Below, piece by piece: positions 53,489 through 64,000 of a stretch of DNA of 64,000 bases. The stretch is taken from NCBI GenBank assembly GCA_951804985.1, contig OX638136.1, positions 6,699,852-6,763,851 on the forward strand. Reading direction: 5' to 3'. The stretch is from Dryomyza anilis. Lineage: Eukaryota > Arthropoda > Insecta > Diptera > Dryomyzidae. The notes beneath the pieces are model-generated. The model saw nothing but the letters and a program-made list of their open reading frames with translations. It was not told where the DNA came from and did no database searches. The translations under genes and the position numbers were made by a program. Positions within the stretch are counted from its first letter, which is position 1, and each line of letters opens with the position of its first letter.

Positions 53489-54620
53489 ATGGTTAAATTG
53501 GAACAACTTAAAGTCGACCAGCTAAAGAAGGAGCTGGCGATTCAATTGTAGGTACGAAAGTAGAGCTACAAAAGCGTCTAATGAAAGAATTAGAGAACCG
53601 AGGCATTGACGTCGCAGAGCACGAGTTTGAAGTGGAAGCTGTAACAGCGTCATTGAAAAATGTGGAGACGGAGCAAAAAGTACAGTCCCAGTTTTGATAT
53701 GAGCCAGTTGCTCGGAGCTATATAACAACAGCTTCTAGAAAATTCGAACCGGATTGAAGAAAAACTAAAACAGAACTTCAAGAAAATTCCAATCAACTTA
53801 AAACAGAACTAGATCAATAATTTCTAGAAAATTCAAAATAATTTCAAGAAAATTCTAATCAGCTCAAATTAGACATGAAGCAAGAACTTCTACAAAATTC
53901 CAACAAAATGGAACAGAAACTTCAAGAAAATTCGAAACAGCAACTAGAAAGTTCTAATCAACTGCAAACTGAAATTAAGCACCAGATACTTCGGCTGCTG
54001 TGGGAGCGCAGCCGAAGTATTGCAGACTGTTCCAGAAAGTGATCGAAACAGTTATTTAGCGGTTATATCTGCACTGCAACGAAAATACGGCAGTGATCAC
54101 ATGAAGCAAATCTACAGAATGGAACTAAAGTGCCGCATGCAAAGAAATGGTGAAACATTGCTGGCGTATGCAGCGGACGTGGAGAGGCTTGCGCATTTGT
54201 CATATGCAGATTCAACGAGTGATTTCATAGAAAAGTGCAAGGTCGAAGCCTTCGTTGATGGCATACGTGATCCGGAAACAAGACGTGCCACAGTGACAAT
54301 GCCGAAAGTGACATTTGCGGAAACTGTAACCACAGCGCTAACGTAGGAGACAGCAACTACGTTGTGCCACCCAGCGCCAAAGGTCCGTAAACTAGATGTA
54401 GAGAATTAAGACCTACTTCAGGTAATTTGCCAAGCGTTAAAAAGTGGAGCTAAACCAGATTACATTGCTGCCAACCGAGACACCCAATTTAATGGTAAAT
54501 GCTACAACAGTGATACATATGGGCATATGGCACATGATTGTCGTAAAAAACGCAAGCTCTCAATGAATCCATTTGCAAATGAACCCCGAAATGAAGAATC
54601 CCAGGATCATGTCCAAAATA
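53489..54620 (+). pseudogene. Gypsy P gag, plus copy 2: SAP domain, coiled coil, capsid
   Basis: Starts at ATG 53489 with MVKLEQLKVDQLKKELAI. After a frameshift near 53545 it continues GTKVELQKRLMKELENRGI; together these resemble a SAP DNA/RNA-binding domain. Then a Gln/Asn-rich coiled-coil region (53740-53980) made of short QENSNQL-like repeats with stops. The capsid-like segment is at 54020-54346 and the damaged zinc knuckle near 54500-54550. A SAP-like N-terminus is not usual in well-known Gypsy Gag proteins. The copy is non-functional. Downstream of position 53861 it corresponds base for base to 1-760. Confidence 0.8.
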
Positions 54621-54942
54621 ACGTAAATTTTAATCAATCTTTAAACTAAAACGAGTCAGTTCTACGGGGCACGATCTGACTCCCATAATCGATTGCCCCA
54701 GAATCTCCATGGACTTCATGATAAGAAACGGTTTCACACTAGATTTAACAAGAAAAATTTTGAATTATGCCAACACGGAGATCCAACTAAATATTGATTG
54801 TGACCAGAGCCCGAAAATTAAACAAGTTGTAGCTCACAAAAATTGAAAAATACCACCTAATTCAGAAGCAATTGTTTGGGCGAAAGTAAATGGAGATTGT
54901 GGGATAAGCAAGTTGTAGGTTATTGAAGCGAATGATGAGTAA

Positions 54943-57900
54943 ATGAGCAGAAGTAATATTGTTGTCGGAAGAACATTAGTAGAAGCGACAAAAGACAAAG
55001 TTGTTCCAATAAGAGTTCTCAACATGGAAAACTCGTCCAAAGTAATTAAAAAGGGAACAGTGATAGACCAGTGTCAAGAGGCATCAGCGATTATAAGCTG
55101 TGAGTCAAATCAATCAAAGGACTACGGCACATCGCAAATAAACAAACAATCTACCCACAGGTTTATAAATGATTAGACAAATGATTTGATTGCAAAAGAA
55201 AAAAGTCTAGCGCAACAGCTAATTGACCAATATCGGTGTATATTTGCTGAAAGGGCCAAAAGGACGGCAGAACTGCCATTGTAAAACATCGAATAGACAC
55301 TGGTGATTCTAACCCAATTCGTCAAGCACCAAGAAGGGTACCATTTGCAAAAAGAGACAAAGTATCACATTTGGTTAAAGAAATGCACACAAATGGCGTG
55401 GTGGAACGATCTGAGAGTCCATGGAGTTCACCAGTAGTATTGGTGAAAAAGAATGACGGTAGTACTCGGTTCTGCTTTGATTACCGAAAACTTAATGATG
55501 TTACCAAGAAATATAGTTATCCACTGCCCAGAATCGATGACACCTTGGATACACTATCTAATGCTAAGTGGTTTTCAACGTTGGACTTGCAAAGCGATTA
55601 CTGGCAAGTAGAAATCGATAAAAACGATCGGGAGAAGACTGCATTCAGTACTGGCGATGGAATATGGCAATTTCTGGTAATTCCATTTAGACTGTGCAAT
55701 GGCCCAGCAACATTCGAACGGTTAATTGAGCACGTATTAAAAGGTTTGCACTGGAAAACATGCCTGGTGACTTAATTGTTATGGGCAAGGATTTCAGCGA
55801 ACATCTAAGAAATCTAGAAGAAGTTTTTCTTCGATTGGAAACTGCGGGTCTGAAACTTAGCCCAAAGAAATGCTCACTTTTCAAGAAAGAAGTCAAGTAT
55901 CTGGGTCATCGAGTTACCACAGAAGGTGTGCATACCGACGAGTATAAAATAGTTGCGGTAAAGGAGTGGCCCAGACCACAGAACCTACATGACCTACGAA
56001 GTTTCTTGGGGCTATGTACATACTACAGGCGATTTGTTCCGGGTTTTGCTAATGTTGCAAGTAGTCTTCACGAGTTACCAAGAAAGAACCGAGCTTTTCA
56101 ATGGGCCTATGATCAAGAAAAAGCGTTTTTGAAATTGAAAGAATTACTGTGTTCGGCACCAATTCTTGCGTATCCAATTCCAGGTGAAAAATTTGTACTT
56201 GACACGGATGCAAGTGGATACGGAATAGGCGGAGTTCTCTCTCTGAAGTGATCAATGGGCAGGAAAAAGTGATCGCATACTACAGTAAAACATTGTCCAA
56301 GCCCGAGCGAAATTACTGTGTCACCAGGAGGGAGCTTCTTGCTGTAATTGAAAGTGTGAAAAATTTCCATTGGTATCTGTACGAACAACAGTTTCACTTG
56401 AGAACCAATCACGCTGCACTACGATGGTTACTTCAGTTCAAAGACCCAGAAGGCCAAATTGAGCGTTGGATAGAGCGATTGCAGAGCTACGATTTCACCA
56501 TCGAACATCGTAAAGGAGGTCATCATGGAAAAGCAGATGCTCTGTCCTGACGACAGAGTAAACTTGAATGCAGACATTGTTTAAGAGCAGAAGAAAAAGA
56601 AAACATAATTGACATTCGTCTGCTGAATGTTTTACCCAATGATAAATGGACTCCGGAACAAATTCACTTTGATCAAAAGAGTGATCCCGATCTTACAAAA
56701 ATCATGATGTTTAAGGAACAGCAAAGAAAAACATCATGGGAAGAGATAGCTTCCGACAGCCCAATAACTAAGGCGTACTGGGCACAGTGGAAGAGCTTAA
56801 AGATACAAGACAGTTGCCTATATCGTATATGGGAAAGTGAAGATGGTATGTCCGCTCGAAGTTTGATTGTTGTTCCTAAGTCAAAAACAAAAGAGATATT
56901 AGCGGAATACCATGGTGGATCAAGTGGAGGACACTTGGGCATAAATAAAACGGTCGAGAAAGTAAAGAAACGTTTTTATTGGGTTGGATGCCAAGAGTCA
57001 GTCGCCCATTGGATCCGCAGTTGTCCGAAATGTGTACCAGCAAAAGGACCAACAGTCAGAAGTCGCGGCAGGATGCATTAGTATAACGTGGGAGCACCAT
57101 TCGAACGTATCGCCATGGATGTCGCCGGACCATTTCCAATCAGTGATGCGGGTAATAAGTATGTGCTTGTCGTCATTGACTACTTCAGCAAGTGGCCTGA
57201 AGTGTATCCCATGCCAAATCAAGAAGCCACAACAATTGCGGATGCGTTAGTTAACTACTGGGTAACCGTTTTGGAGTACCGTTGGAATTGCATTCAGATC
57301 AGGGAAGAAATTTTGAGTCTGCTGTATTTAAAGAAGTATGCAAAGTCCTCAACATACACAAAACACGAACAACGCCATTGCAATCTGATGGCATGGTAGA
57401 GAGATTCAATCGGACTTTGGAAGAGTATCTCCGAAAAGTGGTTGATAAAAATCATAAAGATTGGGATATACACATACCACTATTCCTCATGGCTTATCGG
57501 ACGGCGGTTCATGATACTACAGCAGCTTCACCAACTAAAATTGTTTTTGGAACAGACCTAAGATTACCTGCGGATTTAAAGTTTGGTGCGAGTCCTTCAG
57601 CAGGAATTCCTATTCACGATTATTTTCCATGAAAAGTGAAGAAATGAACGAAGTGCATCAGTTTGTAAGGCAGCGTACACAATTTGCGGGTGATAAGATG
57701 AAGGCCAGATTACGACTTGCGCACAAATTCAGAGGGATTTACGGAAGGAGAACTTGTTTTGCTCTATAACCCAAAAAGGAACAAAGGTTTATCCCCAAAG
57801 TTACAAACACACTGGGAAGGACCATATAAGATAATTAAAAGAATTAATGATGTAGTGTATCGGATTCAGAATACTGCGGGCGTTAGACGAAAAATGAAAG

Positions 57901-57983
57901 TAGTTCATTTAGAAAGGTTGGCGCCGTATAGAGAGAGAGAGGCTAACATCTGTTCGGGACGAACAGATTTAGGTGAAGGGCAG
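54943..57983 (+). pseudogene. Gypsy P pol, plus copy 2
   Basis: Same order and the same lesions as 1083-4123: linker (54943-55176), RT with the FLDD box deleted near 55771-55777 (55256-56251), RNase H frameshifted at 56245 (to 56550), integrase HHCC (56704-57081), core with frameshift near 57275 (57088-57632) and GPY/F-like end (57717-57983). Every break is shared with the left copy because the two are one duplicated sequence. Confidence 0.92.
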
Positions 57984-58528
57984 TGTTACGAAAAGATGTA
58001 ATTTGCCCCATAGTGCAAGCAATCAACAATAATTAATGAGACGCAAGACAATTCAGCGCACTAAGCATGTGTTAGAAAGAGACGGAAGATCATTCAGCGC
58101 ACTGAGGCAGTGTGTGAAAAAGAGATGGAAGATCAGCGCATTCAACCACATGAGTGCGAATGAGATGCCAATAGAATGCGTCATCACGAAACGAGTAGAA
58201 GGTTCTCGAAACAAGTCGAAGCTTGTCGAAACTTGTCGAACTGATGCATGCAGTATATAAGGGAGCCGCATCAGAGGTACAGCACTTCAGTTGTGATTTA
58301 ATAGTAAACGAGTGCGTCTCGTGAGTGAACATTGTATAGATAAATTGTAGTAATTCAGCAGTTGCTATAAGTGATTATTCTTTAAGTTGTTATTTAAATT
58401 AATAAAGTTAATTAATACTAGTTGAAATAATACTAGTTGAAACCAATTATAAGTGCGTTTTTATTTTGTACACAATCCAGCGATGCGAATTCGTAGAACT
58501 GTTTTCCGTAGACTGAATTTTCGTAATA
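57984..58528 (+). repeat. 3' LTR of Gypsy P plus copy 2 (545 bp)
   Basis: TGTTACGAAAAGATG to TCGTAATA, followed by ATAT (58529-58532), the right target-site duplication matching 52909-52912. Defines a complete insertion 52913-58528 (5,616 bp). Confidence 0.92.
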
Positions 58529-58532
58529 ATAT

Positions 58533-58785
58533 TTTTGTTTCTAATATACATATACAACTAACCCAGATAATAATGGTCGGACCGCTACATAAATTGCATT
58601 TGGGCTTGATGAAGGGCCGATTTATTTTGGTTAAGCTTTGGTTGCGGCTGCAGTTGTTGCGAGAATGCCACGTCCAGTGGCTGAATATTGTTATTCCGGC
58701 GGAGTGTGCATGTCAAGTAACCACGTTACGTAGATGCATCAAATTCCACTGAAAGAAGCCAATCAAAATTATCTGAAAATATGCA
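58533..58785. repeat. Repeat R, right part, after Gypsy P plus copy 2
   Basis: Same as 4673-4925. Together with 52680-52912 it forms one R copy split by Gypsy P. Confidence 0.85.
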
Positions 58786-59071
58786 GCCTTATCGTGAAGA
58801 CTTAGGGAATATTCTATTCCCTCGGAATTTTTTGTTCCCAGGTAATTTTTTTTGGTATCGTCAATCTCCCAGGAACAGCAATTCATCCGGGATTTTGTTC
58901 GAAATTCGAATGCAGTTTTACAATATGGCCATATTTTTATTAATGCGTTTTTTTTGGTTATATTTATCATTTCAGATAATAAAGTTGTAAAATAATAGTT
59001 CAGATACAAAATATGTATACAGATCTTTATTATTTGCAGTTAACTATACTTTTATGCACAAATTTCACTTT

Positions 59072-59073
<2 letters not shown>

Positions 59074-59146
<73 letters not shown>
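59074..59146. repeat. (TA)n microsatellite
   Basis: Same length and C interruption as 5214-5286. Confidence 0.98.
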
Positions 59147-59150
<4 letters not shown>

Positions 59151-59576
59151 AAAAATATTGTACGTATATATAACAATTGTACGTATATACAAAAATTTAT
59201 TAATTGATATATTGAAGAACATTTGTAAAGTAATTGTGAAAAAATATAAAATAGTTTGAGACATTTAATGATAATGATTAATAAAATTGTAAATTTAATT
59301 AAATTGAATAACATAAGAATTTTGATACAGCAATGATTTCATAATGTTTCGAAATTAGAAATAGAACAAAACTGGAAAATTTAAAAAAAAAATAGAAAAA
59401 AATAAATTAATTCAGGATTCATAAATAATATGTTGATATGATTTTGAAATATAGATTGAAAAGTTTAAATAATGAAACATAGACAATACAATTACATAAA
59501 AACCATATTATAAAACTACCAAGTATCATTACGAAATTTTAGAAATACCTCATAAAGTATTGTAAAAGGAAAAAAT

Positions 59577-60688
59577 CAAGGATTCAAACCTAAACGAATA
59601 ACGGTTTCGATTTCAGTTTTTTCCGCGTTTCGGTTTTAAGTTTTTATAACGAAACGATTTCGGTATACTGGTTCCAGGTTACAGTTTCGGTTTTTGTATA
59701 CAATTTATTTGTTTCCATATTTTTTAAATAACACTGTGCGCACATTTGGCAACAATTTCCGACACCAGAAATTAAAGTAACATATTCCTATGGATTTGGA
59801 CATTCTAAGAACAATGACGTTTTCAGTTTTTCCCTACACGTCCAGTTTCAAGGATATTTGAGAAAAACTGTATTGTATTAAAGTGGGAAACGAAATTTCA
59901 ACAATTTTTGTTGTTATTTTAGTGAAAATACTGTGTTGTATAAATTATTTAATTGATTTCGGCAAGAAAAAATTTCAATCGTGGCCACAAGCGAATGAAA
60001 AGCAAAATTTTGACTTCACCTGAGATATGATCTGAATTGCAGAAGTGAGCCACCGAGCAGCAAGAATACATCGGTAATTGTCTTAAACTTCATGAAAAGA
60101 AGAAGAATTTTGTACAATTTCCATCCATAAAAGCCAAAGAAATTTTGAACTGCAATATCTGCAAACAAATATCTGCCTGTATACTTGAAATGTTCCAACT
60201 TGTCGAACTTACACTTTATATATCGTATTTTCTTAAGTCGTTGTAGTTGAGATGTTAATAATTTTCCTTTTTTTTCTAATTTTTTCTTGCATTACCATTG
60301 TTTTTTTATTACCTTATTCTATTTCTGTTATCCATAATATATATGTCCAAAATTGAGCTGTTTTGAAAAATCACACAAAAATCAATTAAAGGAATGATAT
60401 TCTATTGAAATTATATTATTCAATATATAATATAATTCAAATTAACTTTTCCAAACTTGTCCCACTTTACCCTAGGCTCCCTATATATTTTACTTATACA
60501 ATTAATAAAAAAACAATATCATTAAAAATTGAATAATTTTTTAACAATGAGTTGCTGGTGTTTTGTTCTTAAACCGAAATCGTTTATTTCGGTTTTTGAT
60601 ATCGGTTTATTTCTGATTTTCGTATAACGGTTTCCGTTTTGAAAATGAAACGGTTTTAAACGGTTATCGGTTTCGGTTTCAATCCTTG
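59577..60688. mobile_element. hAT-like element, second array, copy 1
   Basis: Same as 5717-6828, with GAAAAAAT duplications at 59569-59576 and 60689-60696. Confidence 0.8.
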
Positions 60689-60841
60689 GAAAAAATATTA
60701 TTTTTCTTAATAATAATTTTCTCTTGATTTTAGCAATAACACATAAAATAATTTTAGCAAAATTGCATTAAAATATTGTAAAAGAAAAAACTATTATTCT
60801 TTTTAATAATAATTTTTTTTTTTACAATAAGGGGGGAGGTA

Positions 60842-61410
60842 TTTTGTGAATAATAATTGTAGAGCCAACTGCTTAGATATGATGTACTGTTGTGTATCAT
60901 AATCGTAGAGCTTACTTACGATTCACAATATAATTTTAACCAGTATATTTTTCTTGATGGCATATTTTTAGGGTTAAGAATTATGCATGTTAAACACAGA
61001 CAACATTTAATTGTATTTGCACAACACTTAACATAGCCAATATAGTACGCCTACAATAAATAGATCATTCTGATCATACAAATAAATGCTGATTTAGCTA
61101 TTCTAGTAAATGAGCCATGATGAAAGTACACAATTTATTGTGAAATTATAAGAATACGAAGTCTTATGTAGAAGTTATGTATAGACTAAAAATCAATTGT
61201 TTCCGATAAGCTGAAGCGTCTTGTTGTAAGACCTAGTTATAAGTAGTACTAAGACCTAGTTATAAGTTTACCAATTTTCAAAACGAATAAAGTGTCTTAA
61301 AATAAAAAAAAAGACTCGGTTGTTTTAAATAATAAAAACATGTAAAATGACTTAGTAAGTATAAAAAGATCAAGGAAGTTAAAGTCGAAGAAGGACTTCA
61401 ACATACAACA
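60842..61410 (+). repeat. Array LTR 1, second array (569 bp)
   Basis: Same as 6982-7550, including the mutated TTTTGTG start. Confidence 0.9.
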
Positions 61411-62103
61411 TTTTGGCACAACCGGCTTTTGGACCATACTTCAACTCCCAAGGGACGATAAGTTGGAGATTATTATTGGAAGAAATAATTATTTTGTATC
61501 ATGGAAAATAATTTTTGTATTTTTGAGTATTATGAAAAATAATGGAAAAAATTTGTGCGGTAGAAAAAAAATAAAATTTTGTGAATTTGTGATATAAAAC
61601 AAAAGAAATATTTGAGAATTTTAATATGCAAAAAACCATGGAATTATGAAAATTGGCATTTGAAAAAAAAAAAATAAAAAACAATTGAACATGTTAAAAT
61701 AAATTGTGGAATAAAATAAATTTTTAATAAAACTGTGAAATAAAATTTTGAAATGAATTACATAAATGATAAAATTTGATAAATCAGGAAATTAATAAAG
61801 CAAACTAATTGCTTTATAAAATTGATTAATTGATATATTGAAGAACATTTGTAAAGTAATTGTGAAAAAATATAAAATAGTTTGAGACATTTAATGATAA
61901 TGATTAATAAAATTGTAAATTTAAATAAATTGAATAACATAAGAATTTTGATACAGCAATGATTTCATAATGTTTCGAAATTAATTATAGAACAAAACTG
62001 GAAAATTAAAAAAAAAATAGAAAAAAATAAATTAAAAGGATTCATAAATAATATGTTGATATGATTTTGAAATATAGATGAAAAAGTTTAAATAATGAAA
62101 CAT

Positions 62104-62733
62104 ACAAATAAGATAAATACTTACTTATTTGGCCATTACAACCCATGATGGGTTTCGACAGCAGCAATCACCCCTCGCCAGTCGCTTCTGCATTGCGGGC
62201 GCTGGCGCCAGTTTTGCACTGCAAGTGTTGTCAGATTGTCTCGCACTTGGTCGCTCTACCGGAGATTCGGACGTCCTCTCCTACGTTGACCACCACTGGG
62301 TACAGAATTGAACGCCTTTTTTGCTTGAGCGCTTTCATCCATACACTCGACACGTCCAAGCCAGCGTAGGCGATGGATCTTAATGCGCCTAATCAGCTTA
62401 GAGCTCATACAGCTCGTCGTTCCATCTGATTCTGTACTGGTTTTCAACGCATATCGGGCCATAGATTTTCCGAAGAATCTTTCTCTCAAACGTTCCTAAA
62501 GCTCGCATATCGGTGTTGGCAAGCGTCCATGCCTCAGCGGCATAGAGGAGGACTGGCATGATGAGCGACTTATAGAGCGTAATTTTAGTCCGTCGAGAGA
62601 GGGCTCTGCTCCTCAATTGCCTACTAAGCCCAAAGTAACACCAATTGGCAAGAGTTATTCTTCGGCTAATCTCCAGGCTGACATTGTTTTCCTTGTTGCT
62701 GCTGGTTCCTTTTCGATCTGTAATAAATGCTCT
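62104..62733 (-). pseudogene. LINE fragment, second array, unit 1
   Basis: Same 630-bp insertion and frameshift as 8244-8873. Confidence 0.88.
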
Positions 62734-62829
62734 AGACAATACAATTACATAAAAACCATATTATAAAACTACCAAGTATCATTACGAAATTTTAGAAATA
62801 CCTCATAAAGTATTGTAAAAGGAAAAAAT

Positions 62830-63946
62830 CAAGGATTCAAACCTAAACGAATAACGGTTTCGATTTCAGTTTTTTCCGCGTTTCGGTTTTAAGTTTTTAT
62901 AACGAAACGATTTCGGTATACTGGTTCCAGGTTACAGTTTCGGTTTTTGTATACAATTTATTTGTTTCCATATTTTTTAAATAACACTGTGCGCACATTT
63001 GGCAACAATTTCCGACACCAGAAATTAAAGTAACATATTCCTATGGATTTGGACATTCTAAGAACAATGACGTTTTCAGTTTTTCCCTACACGTCCAGTT
63101 TCAAGGATATTTGAGAAAAACTGTATTGTATTAAAGTGGGAAACGAAATTTCAACAATTTTTGTTGTTATTTTAGTGAAAATACTGTGTTGTATAAATTA
63201 TTTAATTGATTTCGGCAAGAAAAAATTTCAATCGTGGCCACAAGCGAATGAAAAGCAACATTTTGACTTCACCTGAGATGAGATATGATCTGAATTGCAG
63301 AAGTGAGCCACCGAGCAGCAAGAATACATCGGTAATTGTCTTAAACTTCATGAAAAGAAGAAGAATTTTGTACAATTTCCATCCATAAAAGCCAAAGAAA
63401 TTTTGAACTGCAATATCTGCAAACAAATATCTGCCTGTATACTTGAAATGTTCCAACTTGTCGAACTTACACTTTATATATCGTATTTTCTTAAGTCGTT
63501 GTAGTTGAGATGTTAATAATTTTCCTTTTTTTTCTAATTTTTTCTTGCATTACCATTGTTTTTTTATTACCTTATTCTATTTCTGTTATCCTTAATATAT
63601 ATGTCCAAAATTGAGCTGTTTTGAAAAATCACACAAAAATCAATTAAAGGAATGATATTCTATTGAAATTATATTATTCAATATATAATATAATTCAAAT
63701 TAACTTTTCCAAACTTGTCCCACTTTACCCTAGGCTCCCTATATATTTTACTTATACAATAAATAAAAAAACAATATCATTAAAAATTGAATAATTTTTT
63801 AACAATGAGTTGCTGGTGTTTTGTTCTTAAACCGAAATCGTTTATTTCGGTTTTTGATATCGGTTTATTTCTGATTTTCGTATAACGGTTTCCGTTTTGA
63901 AAATGAAACGGTTTTAAACGGTTATCGGTTTCGGTTTCAATCCTTG
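62830..63946. mobile_element. hAT-like element, second array, copy 2
   Basis: Same as 8970-10086, 1,117 bp. Confidence 0.8.
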
Positions 63947-64000
63947 GAAAAAATATTATTTTTCTTAATAATAATTTTCTCTTGATTTTAGCAATAACAC

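Larger units (their letters stand above)
53861..64000. repeat. Right copy of the >=10.14-kb duplication
   Basis: Corresponds to 1-10140 at constant offset. The left boundary lies at or before the window start (53861 or earlier in this copy) and the right boundary is beyond the window, so neither end of the duplication is seen. Confidence 0.97.
59198..64000 (+). mobile_element. Start of the second copy of the LTR tandem array
   Basis: Internal unit 0 without LINE (59198-60841), LTR, then unit 1 with LINE and hAT, cut by the window end inside the tail before the next polypurine tract. It corresponds to 5338-10140. Confidence 0.95.

Overview
The window looks like a repeat-packed, AT-rich intergenic or heterochromatic stretch of an insect genome, most likely a fly (Diptera). 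The reasons are Ty3/Gypsy retrotransposons including an errantivirus-like element with a baculovirus-F-type env, a LOA-like LINE with ORF1 and RNase H, a tRNA-derived SINE, (TA)n microsatellites, and a non-coding repeat with a TATATATTCTTGATCAGCAT-type core that is familiar from fly genomes. I found no intact host gene, rRNA or tRNA gene, CRISPR array or prokaryotic feature. Every coding region recognised is a damaged mobile-element gene.

Layout: (1) 1-4668 is the 3' part of a plus-strand Gypsy element (family P) with its 3' LTR. (2) 5338-17535 is a tandem array with a period of about 3,258 bp. Each unit holds one 569-bp LTR of a non-autonomous errantivirus relative, a PBS and untranslated leader, a 630-bp 5'-truncated LINE, a 1,117-bp hAT-like element and a polypurine tract, so neighbouring units share LTRs. 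The first partial unit lacks the LINE. (3) 17.9-20.1 kb is a mosaic of (TA)n, SINE, inverted LTR/leader and repeat debris. (4) 20.19-26.85 kb is an errantivirus-like provirus that has been rearranged: env lies on plus, and gag-pol, leader and 5' LTR on minus, meeting at about 21948. (5) 26.9-29.8 and 37.3-39.5 kb are two decayed minus-strand copies of a long multidomain zinc-finger ORF associated with a non-coding repeat, here called R. (6) 30.1-36.6 kb holds a 67-68-bp GC-rich minisatellite and a minus-strand LOA-like LINE that is itself split by a foldback-like element carrying an intron-like segment. (7) 39.9-45.2 kb holds a further R copy, copies of a fly repeat here called F, a MITE with 9-bp target duplications, an AT/GCGC repeat and a second SINE. 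(8) 46038-52490 is a complete-ended minus-strand copy of Gypsy family P with ATAC target duplications, interrupted by F and by the MITE. (9) 52913-58528 is a full-length plus-strand P copy with ATAT target duplications, inserted in R. (10) 58529-64000 starts the tandem array again.

Positions 1-10140 and 53861-64000 correspond base for base at a constant offset of 53,860, including a 73-bp TA microsatellite. This is either a very recent large tandem duplication or an assembly artefact, and the plus-strand P copy and the array are therefore seen twice.

Nothing here forms an operon or pathway. The biological content is transposon nesting and amplification: elements inserting into elements, followed by duplication of the composite through LTR-containing units. 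The most unusual object is the LTR-shared array with embedded LINE and hAT passengers.
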